From: Streptomyces sp. PT12
GTDB taxonomy: Bacteria; Actinomycetota; Actinomycetes; Streptomycetales; Streptomycetaceae
Assembly (NCBI RefSeq): GCF_003311645.1
Contig: NZ_QEST01000280.1
Coordinates: forward strand, 1 to 64,000
Length of the DNA: 64,000 nucleotides
Reading direction: 5' to 3'
The notes under the pieces were generated by a model. That model ran no database searches. It saw nothing but the letters and a program-made list of their open reading frames with translations, and had not been told where the DNA came from. Each line of letters begins with the position of its first letter. Within the stretch, counting starts at the first letter, position 1. This document shows positions 1-7,532 of the stretch, one piece after another. The position numbers were made by a program, and so were the translations under genes.

Positions 1-120
1 CAGATCAAGCGGCGTCGCCGGGGGGCATTCCCGCCCCACGATCACCGTGACCGGCTCATCGTCGCTCAACGGCGGCGGCGCGGGAGGCAGATGCTCGGGC
101 GCCTGGCTGCGCGTCTTCAT
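1..120 (-). CDS. Unidentified protein, N-terminal 40 residues only
   Basis: An ATG at 120 reads leftward off the window edge for 40 codons without a stop, starting MKTRSQAPEHLPPAPPPLSDD. A strong ribosome site, AAGGAG, is the complement of 127-132, six bases ahead of the ATG. The visible part is proline-rich then acidic and has no signal peptide or membrane segment. It lies downstream of the XRE regulator on the same strand, 119 bases after that gene's stop, in a spacer full of inverted repeats. No family could be recognised from this fragment. Confidence 0.6.
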   Translation of the reverse strand, partial: MKTRSQAPEHLPPAPPPLSDDEPVTVIVGRECPPATPLDL

Positions 121-149
121 GGGGTACTCCTTGGGGGAGGAAGTACCCC
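121..149. repeat. Inverted repeat around the ribosome site of the edge gene
   Basis: Arms GGGGTACT (121-128) and AGTACCCC (142-149) are perfect 8-bp complements with 13 bases between. The ribosome site of the leftward gene lies partly in one arm, so a hairpin in its mRNA could hide it. Confidence 0.4.
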
Positions 150-167
150 AGAAACTACGGGGGGTGA

Positions 168-186
168 CACCCCTGCTACAGGGGTG
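168..186. repeat. 8-bp inverted repeat, 3-base loop
   Basis: CACCCCTG (168-175), loop CTA, CAGGGGTG (179-186). Perfect and compact; a terminator-like stem or an operator. It is the middle of three inverted repeats in this spacer. Confidence 0.4.
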
Positions 187-188
187 CG

Positions 189-229
189 GCGTATTCCTTC
201 GTCACCGCAGGGTGCCCTAAGGAATACGC
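189..229. repeat. 11-bp inverted repeat with 19-bp spacer
   Basis: GCGTATTCCTT at 189-199 and its exact complement AAGGAATACGC at 219-229. It ends 10 bases after the XRE regulator's stop and about 70 bases before the next leftward gene. Its length and symmetry suggest a protein-binding site or an intergenic stem; nothing here tells which. Confidence 0.45.
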
Positions 230-239
230 TATGTATCCC

Positions 240-1466
240 CTACGCCGCAGCGAAGAACTGCGCCAGACGCCGCTGCCGCTGCGTCAGACGCTTCCGCTTC
301 CGCAGCAGATCAGCGAACACCTCCGACGCCATCTGCTGATGCCGCAGCCAGTCCGGAGACTCCTCATGCAGCGCATCCAGGATGTCCTCTGCGTCGCCGT
401 CCTGACGCAGCGCCACGTGCGCGCGCGCGACGTCCAGTAGATGCCGGTGCCGCGTGTTCGACGTGGACGCCTCGGCCGCCTGGATGCGCTCGGCCATCCC
501 CAACACCCTGTCGGGACGGTCCGCGATCATGTGGTTCTCAATCGCCTGATATGCGGCGCTTAGGTGGTTGAACGCGCCGGACTTGTACGAGGCACCCCCG
601 GTTCGCTGGCCCAGTGCCGAACCCGCCGCCCGCGCCACCTGGAGGATCTCCCGCGCCTCAGACGGCCTGTTGTTCCGCGCCGCCGCACCAGACGCTCTCA
701 CCAACAGCCGCCCCCACACCGCCAGCTCATCCCTGCTCGCCCGGGACAGCCGCGGCTCGATCGCCTCCGCCGTCGCCAGTGCCACCCCTTCCGCCTCATC
801 CAGCCGCGCCTCACGCACCAGCGCCCAGCCCTGGAGATCAACGGCCGCAGCCTCAGCGAGCACGTCCCCGGCCGACGCCGAGTCACGCACCGCGTCCCGC
901 AACGCCATCTGAGCCAGGTCGTACACCCTGATCTGCGTCAACAACCTGCCCGCCTGTTGGAGCGCATCCGAGCGCAGCCGCAACGCGTCCACATGCTGCG
1001 GGCCCCCGTCGAAGTGGGCGACGGCGGTGTGTGCGGAACGGATCAGTGGCGGCAGTAGGCGGGAGGTGGTGACGTAGTCGTCGCGGTGGTACGCCTCATC
1101 CAAGGCTCGTGCAGTCGCGCGCAGTTGATCCAGGTCGGGCTCGATCTCCACGGTTTCCACGTGGAGGTGCCCGCCGGGACCGAGCGGTGGAGCGACCGCC
1201 TGCCGCATTGGGAGGAGATCGATCCGGTCATCGTCGGCGTGATCGCGGCGAGACGGCTGGTCTCCCGGCTCGAACAGCTGGCTCGTGCGGATACGCAGCC
1301 CGCGGGCGAGCGCATGGTACGTCTCGATCCGCGCGCTGCCGCCTTGCTCGATTTTTTTTACGGTCGGCAGGCTAAGGCCGGAACGCTCGGCCAGTTCCTC
1401 TTGGGTGAGGCCACGCAGGAGCCGGATCTCTCGCAGGCGGTCGCCGGGCACGGTAGAGTCGGGCAT
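240..1466 (-). CDS. XRE-family transcriptional regulator with TPR-like C-terminus
   Basis: A 408-residue protein. Residues about 9-62 form a Cro/C1 helix-turn-helix (LREIRLLRGLTQEELAERSG, then LSLPTVKKIEQG). The rest is alanine/arginine-rich helical repeat, as in the large actinobacterial family of XRE regulators with a tetratricopeptide-like sensor half. The ATG at 1466 gives the usual short tail before the HTH. In this family the C-terminal repeats usually sense a ligand or peptide; no ligand can be inferred here. The next gene on the strand is the edge-truncated one, so the two may be co-regulated. Confidence 0.85.
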   Translation of the reverse strand: MPDSTVPGDRLREIRLLRGLTQEELAERSGLSLPTVKKIEQGGSARIETYHALARGLRIRTSQLFEPGDQPSRRDHADDDRIDLLPMRQAVAPPLGPGGHLHVETVEIEPDLDQLRATARALDEAYHRDDYVTTSRLLPPLIRSAHTAVAHFDGGPQHVDALRLRSDALQQAGRLLTQIRVYDLAQMALRDAVRDSASAGDVLAEAAAVDLQGWALVREARLDEAEGVALATAEAIEPRLSRASRDELAVWGRLLVRASGAAARNNRPSEAREILQVARAAGSALGQRTGGASYKSGAFNHLSAAYQAIENHMIADRPDRVLGMAERIQAAEASTSNTRHRHLLDVARAHVALRQDGDAEDILDALHEESPDWLRHQQMASEVFADLLRKRKRLTQRQRRLAQFFAAA

Positions 1467-1483
1467 GTCGAACCCCGTCCTAT

Positions 1484-1498
1484 CTGGTCAGCTAGTCA
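1484..1498. promoter_or_regulatory. Possible operator upstream of the XRE regulator
   Basis: Two near-identical 7-mers, CTGGTCA (1484-1490) and CTAGTCA (1492-1498), lie about 20 bases ahead of the start codon. Read on the minus strand they are TGACTAG and TGACCAG. Spacing of 8 bp and closeness to the start suggest an autoregulatory site; this is inference only. Confidence 0.3.
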
Positions 1499-1568
1499 CT
1501 GCCAGCATAGGGCGGGGATTTGCTGTGCGCGCAGCGACCGAGGGCACTCACCTCAGGCATGACGAAGC

Positions 1569-1604
1569 GCCCCCGCGCGAGGCCCGAAGGCTGCGTGCGG
1601 GGGC
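1569..1604. repeat. Inverted repeat in gene-poor stretch
   Basis: GCCCCCGC (1569-1576) and GCGGGGGC (1597-1604) are perfect arms with a 20-base loop. The surrounding 1500-1990 holds no gene I can recognise. It also holds a 24-bp-spaced direct repeat ATCGTTGAC (1710-1718 and 1734-1742). Confidence 0.35.
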
Positions 1605-1930
1605 ATGTTCAGCGGAGGAGAGGTGCCTCTTGCCCCGAGTGCGCAGGAAGGACCCTGGAGCCAATTCCGAGCTACCGGGATTGATCATGGGAAACCCTGT
1701 CAGCGCCCCATCGTTGACAGCGACCTTCCTACGATCGTTGACGTGGCTGGGGCGGGTGGCGTGCGGCGCGGCAGGGGCGGCAAGCTGCTGCACTTCCACG
1801 GGCGCCAGTCGTTCCACATGGGCTGCTTCACGGTGCTGTGGACGCCGCCACATATCCCAGCTGCCGGGGTTCATCGCGCCGCGCGCCAGGCGTTATGCGG
1901 AGACGCGGCGCTGATGCCGGGCAACAGGGT

Positions 1931-1960
1931 GGGTGCCCCACCCCGTTGGGCGGGGCACCC
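1931..1960. terminator. Hairpin beyond the IPT/TIG relic
   Basis: GGGTGCCCC (1931-1939) pairs perfectly with GGGGCACCC (1952-1960). It sits about 35 bases past the stop of the leftward IPT/TIG relic, where a factor-independent terminator of the original gene would be expected. Confidence 0.5.
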
Positions 1961-1993
1961 GTGTGCGCCGAGCTCCGCGTCGGGGCGGCTCGG

Positions 1994-2220
1994 TCACTCG
2001 TAGGTGAAGGGCAGGGAGTTGCCGGTGCCGCCCGGCGAGTGCACGGTGACGGGAACGCTCCCGGCTCCGGGCGGCGAGACGGCGAGACGGCGAGGACGAT
2101 GGTGTCGGAGATGGCGGCGAAGCTGGCGGGCGCGGCGCCGAAGTGAACCTGGTCGGTGGAGGTGAGGGCCGTTCCGTTGATGATGACGCCGGTGCCGCCC
2201 TCGTCGCCACCCGCGACCAG
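1994..2220 (-). pseudogene. IPT/TIG-domain gene relic, frameshifted by an 8-bp duplication
   Basis: Read leftward, one frame gives TGVIINGTALTSTDQVHFG and then FAAISDTIVLAVSP; a second frame resumes with PPGAGSVPVTV and SPGGTGNSLPFTYE before TGA at 1994. Joined, this is one IPT/TIG (immunoglobulin-like, plexin/transcription-factor) repeat, very like the last repeat of the protein encoded at 60235-60978. The frame breaks exactly at a tandem copy of GGCGAGAC (about 2073-2090); removing one 8-bp copy restores the reading frame. No start codon or further repeats remain upstream, so this is the C-terminal end of a lost gene. Confidence 0.7.
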
Positions 2221-2227
2221 GTGCTGA

Positions 2228-2410
2228 CCCGTCGGGGACTTCCTCTCCGCGTATGCGCTGGAGTGGACCGTGCACCACCTCGACCTGATCGCGCGCCTGC
2301 CGTCGGCCGCCGAGCCAGGGACGCGCTGCTGATCGGCACGGGTCGGCGCGCGCCGATCGAGGAGGAGCGGGCGGCGTTGGGCGACCTGGCCGCGCGGTTC
2401 AGGCGCGCGG
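2228..2410 (+). pseudogene. C-terminal relic of a maleylpyruvate-isomerase (DinB-like) family gene
   Basis: Rightward frames give VGDFLSAYALEWTVHHLDLI, ending at TGA 2330-2332, and, one frame over, ALLIGTGRRAPIEEERAALG then DLAARF. In the mycothiol-dependent maleylpyruvate isomerase family these two blocks are the end of the metal-binding DinB-like domain and the typical C-terminus, in that order. The relic begins where the IPT/TIG relic on the other strand ends, which points to a deletion or rearrangement junction near 2220-2230. It has no start codon and one frameshift, so it should not make a working protein. Confidence 0.6.
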
Positions 2411-2418
2411 CCACGCCG

Positions 2419-3069
2419 CTAGCGGGCGCGCATCAACAGGTGGCCGCGGCGGAAGCGTTCGCCCTCGCCGGGCTCGCGCAGCATCCGGCCGACCTCCGCG
2501 AACCCGGCCTCGCGCGCCAGCCCGGCGAGGTCGTCGACCGGCCAGCGGTAGGCCGTGGTCACCCGGTGGTCAAACGCGGTCAACGGCCCGCCCTCCGCCT
2601 CGAAGAACGCCAGCAGGAGGCTGCCACCTGGGGCCAGCACCCGCCTGAACTCCGCGAGGTAGGAGGGGAGTTCCCGCGGCGGGGCGTGGATGACCGAGTA
2701 CCAGGACACGATGCCGCCCAGCTCGCCGTCGGCCAGGTCGAGGGCGTCCATCGAGCCGACGTCGAAGCGCAGATCGGGGTACGCCTCGCGGGCGAGGCCG
2801 ATCATCACCGGGGACAGGTCGACGCCGAAGACGTCGAGGCCGAGTCCGCGCAGGTGCGCCGTCACGGGCCCGGGGCCGCACCCCAGCTCGGCCACGCGCC
2901 CGCCACCAGCACCCCGCACGGACTCGGCGAACGCCCCAAGCACCGCGCGATCCAGCGGCAGCCGCTCCAGGTCGTCACGGGCGAGCCCGGCGTAGAGCAC
3001 GGCCACGGCGTCATAGGCGTCGGCCGTCATGGAGAGATGAGAGCGGCGCGCGGACGGGAGTTCGGTCAC
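2419..3069 (-). CDS. Class I SAM-dependent methyltransferase
   Basis: A 216-residue protein with the Rossmann-fold SAM site: motif I VAELGCGPGPVTAHL, the acidic end of strand 2 (FGVDLSPVMIGLA), motif II around DLADGELGGIVSWYSVIH, and post-motif RRVLAPGGSLLLAF. The family is the small methyltransferases that act on unknown small molecules. I chose GTG 3069 because MTELPSARRSHLS before the next ATG (3030) resembles the usual N-terminus of the family; 3030 is the alternative. No clear ribosome site is visible. Substrate cannot be read from the sequence. Confidence 0.85.
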   Translation of the reverse strand: MTELPSARRSHLSMTADAYDAVAVLYAGLARDDLERLPLDRAVLGAFAESVRGAGGGRVAELGCGPGPVTAHLRGLGLDVFGVDLSPVMIGLAREAYPDLRFDVGSMDALDLADGELGGIVSWYSVIHAPPRELPSYLAEFRRVLAPGGSLLLAFFEAEGGPLTAFDHRVTTAYRWPVDDLAGLAREAGFAEVGRMLREPGEGERFRRGHLLMRAR

Positions 3070-3276
3070 GGGAGACGACCCTAGTGGTGCCCGGTGGGGT
3101 CGCCTCAGGGGCCACTCATCCAGGTGAGTTGCGTCAGCGGCGCGGCAGAGCCCGCATGCCTCTGGCATACCATGCGAGCCGCGTGGGGCACGCTTCACTC
3201 ACCTCGTTGTCGCGCGGCGCCGCGCTCGTTAGCGTGGTGAGTGGCCAACCGGGCCAAATCGGATAGGGAGGCGGTC

Positions 3277-3546
3277 ATGGACCGTGGGTGGGAAGCCGAC
3301 CCCTCGGCCGCGTTCGCGCGGCGGCTGGGGAAGTCGGCCGAGGAGTCGGGAGATTCGAAGGACAGGAACGGCTGTCCCGACATCTGGGAGCTGGACAACG
3401 GGGATGTGGCGGTGATCGGTCGTGATCACACGGAGACGTACCACTCACGCCTCCCCTCGGGAGTGGCCGTCGCACCCGACGAACGCCTCGTGATCATTCC
3501 TGGCCGCATGCTGCGGCTGGCGAAGCCGGACATTCCCGATGCTTGA
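3277..3546 (+). CDS. Small conserved protein preceding DUF6879
   Basis: An 89-residue, acidic protein (MDRGWEADPSAAFARRLG... PDIWELDNGDVAVIGRD). GGGAGG (3267-3272) lies ahead of the ATG at 3277, which decides this start. Small proteins of this type recur in Streptomyces directly before DUF6879 genes; their biochemical role is unknown. The reading frame ends 8 bases inside the next gene, so the two are translationally coupled. Its C-terminus PDERLVIIPGRML is hydrophobic but there is no membrane segment. Confidence 0.8.
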   Translation: MDRGWEADPSAAFARRLGKSAEESGDSKDRNGCPDIWELDNGDVAVIGRDHTETYHSRLPSGVAVAPDERLVIIPGRMLRLAKPDIPDA

Positions 3547-4174
3547 TGTGCACGCCCTGCGCCTCGATCCGGCGCAGGGCACCCATCTCCCGCTGGACGC
3601 CTACACCAGCGACTTCGCGGAGCGCGAGAACGCCACGCGCGATCACGTCTCCTGGAAGTTCGAGCGCCGCCAGCACTTCGAGGAGCAGGGCGACCCCAGC
3701 CGCGACGCGCTGAGCCGGGGCCGCTGGGACGAGGCCCTGAGGCTTCTGGAGGGCGAGCGGGACCACTGGCTCGGCATCGCGCGGGAGGACGAGAAGCGTG
3801 GTACGCCGTTCCGCCGCGTGCGGGTGGTGGAGACGCCGCTGACGCCGTACATGCAGTGGGAGTTGCACGCCCTGCGGGTGCAGGCGGAGGCGGGTTTGGG
3901 GATCCGGGTCGTCGAGGCCGAGCGGATCCGCGGGTGGGAGGAGTCCGGGCCGCTGCCTGAAGTGGTCGTGCTCGGGGGGCGGGTGCTCTACGAGGTCCTG
4001 TACACCGAGGCGGGTGTGCTGGCAGGGGGCAGGCGTTTCACCGATCCCGGGCTCACCCGGGCCTGGGAACAGGCGATCGAGAGCCTTTACGCGTCCGGCG
4101 AGGACGTGCTCTCCTACGTGGGCCGGTATGTGGCGCGGCTGCCCTCGCCGTTCCCCGGGCAGGGCGTGGAGTGA
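3539..4174 (+). CDS. DUF6879 family protein
   Basis: A 211-residue protein starting MLDVHALRLDPAQGTHLPLD, with the family's conserved middle (WKFERRQHFEEQGDPSRDAL, then TPLTPYMQWELHALRVQAE) and C-terminal EVVVLGGRVLYEVLY. DUF6879 proteins are cytosolic, of unknown function, and lie next to helix-turn-helix or signalling genes in actinomycetes. It overlaps the gene before by 8 bases and the NB-ARC gene after by 4 (GTGA), so all three should be made from one message. Confidence 0.85.
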   Translation: MLDVHALRLDPAQGTHLPLDAYTSDFAERENATRDHVSWKFERRQHFEEQGDPSRDALSRGRWDEALRLLEGERDHWLGIAREDEKRGTPFRRVRVVETPLTPYMQWELHALRVQAEAGLGIRVVEAERIRGWEESGPLPEVVVLGGRVLYEVLYTEAGVLAGGRRFTDPGLTRAWEQAIESLYASGEDVLSYVGRYVARLPSPFPGQGVE

Positions 4175-6585
4175 CGACCGGGGGAGGCGACCGGGACGGG
4201 GAGGTCCACGGCGGCACCAGGTCGGAGATGTCGGGCTCCTCCCGTGATGTGGTGCAGGCGGGGAGCGTGAGCGGCGGCGTCCACTTCCACGACCACGGAG
4301 GGCGCGAGCACGGGGGCCGCGAGCGGAACAGGCCAGCGCCGCGCCAACTCCTCCGCGACACCAGGGGCTTCGTCAACCGCGCGGACGAGCTTGAACAGCT
4401 GAACGCGGTGCTGCCGGGACGGGACGGCGAACCCCTCGTCGTCTCCATCTGTGTGATCGCGGGCACCGCGGGCGCGGGAAAGACCTCGCTGGCCCTGCAC
4501 TGGGCCCACCGGATCAAGGAGCGTTTCCCCGACGGGCAACTCTACATCAACCTGCGCGGCTACGACCCCCAGGAGCCGGTGCCCGCGCAGGTGGCGCTGC
4601 GACGTTTTCTCTCCGCGCTCGGGATCCCCTCCGACGCCGTGCCGCACGACATCGACGACGCGGCGGCGCTCTACCGGTCCGTGGTCGCCGATCGCCGGAT
4701 GCTCATCGTCCTGGACAATGCCTCATCGGTCGGCCAGGTGCGCCCACTGCTACCCGGCGGTGACCGATGCCTGACGATCGTGACGAGCCGCAACCGCCTT
4801 TCGGGCCTTGCCATAAGGGACGGGGCGCAGCGCCTCACCCTGGGAACGCTGGCCGAGGCGGAGGCCGTTGCGCTGCTCCGGGTCGTGACAGCGGGCTTCA
4901 GGCCGCAGGAGGGCGAGGAGAATCTAGTCGAACTCTCACGCCTGTGCGCGAGGTTGCCGCTGGCACTGCGGATCGCGGCCGAGAGGGCGGCGAGCCATCC
5001 GCACATGCGGCTCGAGGAGTTGATCGCCGATCTGCGCGACGAGTCGGCGCTCTGGGACGCCCTCAGTTCCGGGGACGAGGAGGAGGCCGAGGCCGTGCGG
5101 ACCGTTTTCGCCTGGTCCTATCGGGCGCTGCCAGGCGAGGCGTCCCGTGTCTTCCGTCTCCTCGGTCTCCACCCGGGCCCCGACTTCGGGGCCGAGGCGA
5201 TCTCGGCGCTGGTCGGCACACCGGTGCGCCGCACCCGGCAGCTGCTCGATGTGCTGGTCGGCGCGCACCTCGTGGAGCAGACCGGGCCCGACCGCTACGA
5301 GTTCCACGATCTGCTGCGCGTCTACGCGGCGGATCTGGTCCGCGAGGAGGAGAGCGGCGCCGCGCACGGCGAGGCCCTGCGTCGGCTGCTTGACTGGTAT
5401 CTGCACACGGCGGACGCCGCGCAGGCGTGGGTGGAGCCGGAGGAGGACCGGGTGCCGTTGGAGCAACACGCCGACGCGGTACGGCCGTTGACCTTCGCCG
5501 ACTATGACAGGGCCGTCGAGTGGTCGGAGCGCGAGCGGGCGGGCGTGCTGCCTGCCGTGCGGGCCGCCGAGGCCGCGGGCCTCGACGGCCACGCCTGGCG
5601 GCTGGCCCTCGTGTGGCGGTACGGGCAGCCGCCGTCCGCCCCGGCCGCCGAGTGGCTGCCCATCGGGACGATCGGCCTGCGCGCCGCGCGACGGGCCGGT
5701 GACCGCGCGGGAGTGGCCCGGCTGCTCGACGGTCTCGGCATCGTCCACCGGCGGCTCGACCGGCTGACGGAGAGCCGCGACCACCACAGGGGCGCGCGGG
5801 AGATCTGGCGGGAGCTCGGCGACCGCCGTGGCGAGGCGGTCTCGCTCAACGCCCTCGGCCTGCTGGAGCTGCGCGGCAGGCGGCTCGCGGCGGCCGAGGG
5901 CCTGTTCGGCCAGGCCATGGACGCCTTCGTGGAACGCGGCGACATCGCGTGGCAGGCCGTCGTCCTCGCCAACCGGGGCCGGGTCCGCCACGAGGCCGGG
6001 CTGCTCGACGCGGCGGCGGACGACGCCGGGAACGCCCTGGCCATCCACCGTGACCGCGGGGAGCGCGCGAGCGTGGGTGACGCGCTGTCGATCCTCAGCG
6101 CGGTGCACGTCGACCGCGGCGAGCCGGAGGCGGGGCTCGGCGCGGCCCGTGAGGCGCTGGACATCGCGCTCGAGCTGCGCGATCACACGCTCGAGGGCTA
6201 CTGGCTCCTGGCGTTGGGGGCCGCGCAGCGGGCGAGCGGTGACCTCGGGGCGGCGCAGGAGTCCTATCAACGCTCGGCCGCCCTGCATCGCCGCCTCGGG
6301 GACCGCGGCCGTGAGGCGCGGGCGTGGCACGGGGCGGGGACGGTGTACGCGCGGCTCGGGCGGCACGGGGAGGCGGCGGCGTTCCACCGGCAAGCGGCGG
6401 CTGTTCACCGGGAGTTGGGGGACGCCTGGAGCGAAGCCGTCGCGCTGGACGGGCTTGCCGCCTCGCTCCAGGCCGAACGCCCCGAGGAGGCACGGCGGTT
6501 GCGGCGCGATGTGCTGCGCCTGGTCGCGGCGTTCGACGACCCGAGAGCGGTGGCGCTGCGGTCGCGCGTGGCGAGCGCGCTCTGA
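4171..6585 (+). CDS. NB-ARC ATPase with TPR repeats (STAND family, AfsR-like without DNA-binding domain)
   Basis: An 804-residue protein. Residues about 24-41 carry the short VVQAGSVSGGVHFH segment common ahead of actinobacterial STAND ATPases. FVNR begins the NB-ARC domain; Walker A is GTAGAGKTS near 98-106, Walker B MLIVLDN, and the sensor segment TIVTSRN follows. PLALRIAAER is the GLPL-type motif. From about residue 380 the chain is helical repeat, with clear TPR units (for example SRDHHRGAREIWRELGDRRG, EAVALDGLAASLQA). It resembles AfsR and similar regulators but lacks the SARP DNA-binding domain. GTG 4171 is fixed by the overlap with the DUF6879 stop. Such ATPases act as nucleotide-gated switches that bind a partner through the TPRs; the two coupled small genes are the best partner candidates. 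Confidence 0.85.
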   Translation: MTTGGGDRDGEVHGGTRSEMSGSSRDVVQAGSVSGGVHFHDHGGREHGGRERNRPAPRQLLRDTRGFVNRADELEQLNAVLPGRDGEPLVVSICVIAGTAGAGKTSLALHWAHRIKERFPDGQLYINLRGYDPQEPVPAQVALRRFLSALGIPSDAVPHDIDDAAALYRSVVADRRMLIVLDNASSVGQVRPLLPGGDRCLTIVTSRNRLSGLAIRDGAQRLTLGTLAEAEAVALLRVVTAGFRPQEGEENLVELSRLCARLPLALRIAAERAASHPHMRLEELIADLRDESALWDALSSGDEEEAEAVRTVFAWSYRALPGEASRVFRLLGLHPGPDFGAEAISALVGTPVRRTRQLLDVLVGAHLVEQTGPDRYEFHDLLRVYAADLVREEESGAAHGEALRRLLDWYLHTADAAQAWVEPEEDRVPLEQHADAVRPLTFADYDRAVEWSERERAGVLPAVRAAEAAGLDGHAWRLALVWRYGQPPSAPAAEWLPIGTIGLRAARRAGDRAGVARLLDGLGIVHRRLDRLTESRDHHRGAREIWRELGDRRGEAVSLNALGLLELRGRRLAAAEGLFGQAMDAFVERGDIAWQAVVLANRGRVRHEAGLLDAAADDAGNALAIHRDRGERASVGDALSILSAVHVDRGEPEAGLGAAREALDIALELRDHTLEGYWLLALGAAQRASGDLGAAQESYQRSAALHRRLGDRGREARAWHGAGTVYARLGRHGEAAAFHRQAAAVHRELGDAWSEAVALDGLAASLQAERPEEARRLRRDVLRLVAAFDDPRAVALRSRVASAL

Positions 6586-6614
6586 CCCGGTGGCGGGGTG
6601 TGCTCGCGGCGTGC

Positions 6615-7064
6615 TCAGGTGGCCGGGCCGAAGACCGGGCGGGCCTCCCCTTCCGTCTCGTCGTCCGGCGCGGCCATGTTCTGGCAGGCGGCCAGGCGCC
6701 AGCGCCCGTCCTCCTTCGCCAGGACCCACAGGGGGGTGCCCACGTCCGTGCCCTCCGACGTCCGGTAGAGCTGGCGCAGCTTGACCGCGGCGACGTCGGG
6801 GCGGATGAACAGGACGTGTTCGAGCTCGAACGTGACCGACATGCCCCGCATCCCGCCGGGAAGCACCTGGCGCGTGAACGTGGCGATCGCGTCGCGGCCG
6901 AAGAGGCGCCGCCCGCCGCCCGTCGTCCAGATCGCGTCGGCGCGGAACAGTTCGATGAACGCGTCGGGCCGCTCGTTGTTCTGGGCGTGCTCGACCGTGG
7001 CGACGACCCGCAGGATCGCCTCGATCTCGGCCTCGCGTGTCCGTGTGTCGATGTCTGTGGTCAT
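6615..7064 (-). CDS. SnoaL-like / SgcJ-EcaC family protein (DUF4440-type cone fold)
   Basis: A 149-residue protein: EIEAILRVVATVEHAQNNER, FIELFRADAIWTTGGGRRLFG, AIATFTRQV and DGRWRLAACQN are the marks of the NTF2-like SgcJ/EcaC group, small proteins with a hydrophobic pocket used in enzymatic or ligand-binding roles. No catalytic assignment is possible. Its promoter (7072-7102) is a textbook MerR-type element and predicts transcription starting at the ATG itself, so the message is probably leaderless; there is no ribosome site. Expression is therefore probably induced by a MerR-family activator, whose gene is not in this window next to it. Confidence 0.85.
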   Translation of the reverse strand: MTTDIDTRTREAEIEAILRVVATVEHAQNNERPDAFIELFRADAIWTTGGGRRLFGRDAIATFTRQVLPGGMRGMSVTFELEHVLFIRPDVAAVKLRQLYRTSEGTDVGTPLWVLAKEDGRWRLAACQNMAAPDDETEGEARPVFGPAT

Positions 7065-7071
7065 GGGGACC

Positions 7072-7102
7072 AGCCTGGAACTTCAAGGCGGCTTGAAGTC
7101 AA
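7072..7102 (-). promoter_or_regulatory. MerR-type promoter with 20-bp dyad operator
   Basis: On the minus strand, a -35 TTGACT (7102-7097) and -10 CAGGCT (7077-7072) are separated by 19 bases, the over-long spacing typical of MerR-controlled promoters. Inside it lies a perfect dyad: ACTTCAAG (7080-7087), four central bases, CTTGAAGT (7092-7099). Seven bases separate the -10 from the ATG of the SnoaL-like gene. Confidence 0.75.
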
Positions 7103-7240
7103 GGGCCTCCGGCGCCGCCCCCGATCCGCAGCACTCAACTCGCGGTCGACGACGAGCTGTTCCAGCGCGCCGCCGCGGGGCGCCTGGCCGGGATCACGGC
7201 GGAGCTGCTGGAGAAAGTCGCGGCGGCGGGTTCACGCTGA
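7097..7240 (+). pseudogene. Possible gene tail without a start
   Basis: An open stretch ends at TGA 7238-7240 and encodes VDDELFQRAAAGRL then AGITAELLEKVAAAG, which reads like the helical end of a real protein and has high G/C at third positions. There is no usable ATG and the upstream frame is closed at 7094-7096, within the MerR operator. It may be the end of a lost divergent gene, perhaps the missing regulator, but the match is too short to say. Confidence 0.2.
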
Positions 7241-7298
7241 GGCGCCCCACGGTCTCTACTCCTCGAAGGACGTGCGGACTTCGAGAAGGGGGACGCTC

Positions 7299-7532
7299 AT
7301 GGACCCGGCAACGGCCGCGCTTACCGTCGGCGCGGTCATCGTCGCCAAGGGATGCGCGCTGCTCGCGCTCCTGCTGCGGCTGCGCCACGAGAGGGCCCGC
7401 CGCCGCTACGTCGTCCGCATCGCCCAAGGGCTCGGGGACGGGCAGGAGTTGGAGCTGGACGACGACGCGCTGCGGCTGCGGATCACCCGTGCCGGGGCGG
7501 GAGGGGCGGCGTCGCGCGATGACCGAGCATGA
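7299..7532 (+). CDS. Small single-pass membrane protein before the sigma factor
   Basis: A 77-residue protein with one membrane segment (AALTVGAVIVAKGCALLALLL, residues about 6-26) followed by an arginine-rich stretch and a short hydrophilic end. AGAAGGGGG at 7284-7292 is the ribosome site for ATG 7299. It overlaps the sigma-factor gene by 14 bases. In context it may be a membrane partner of the sigma factor, but it has no zinc-binding anti-sigma motif, so this is a guess from position only. Confidence 0.65.
   Translation: MDPATAALTVGAVIVAKGCALLALLLRLRHERARRRYVVRIAQGLGDGQELELDDDALRLRITRAGAGGAASRDDRA

Noticed and set aside
1605-2003. Rightward 132-codon frame with a GGKLLHFHGRQSFHMGCF segment
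   Set aside because: No family recognised, no good ribosome site, and it runs through a hairpin into the IPT/TIG relic; noted only as a possible further relic.
1-2420. Integrated phage or plasmid at the left end
   Set aside because: No integrase, replication gene, tRNA attachment site or repeat borders seen; only regulator, operators and gene relics.
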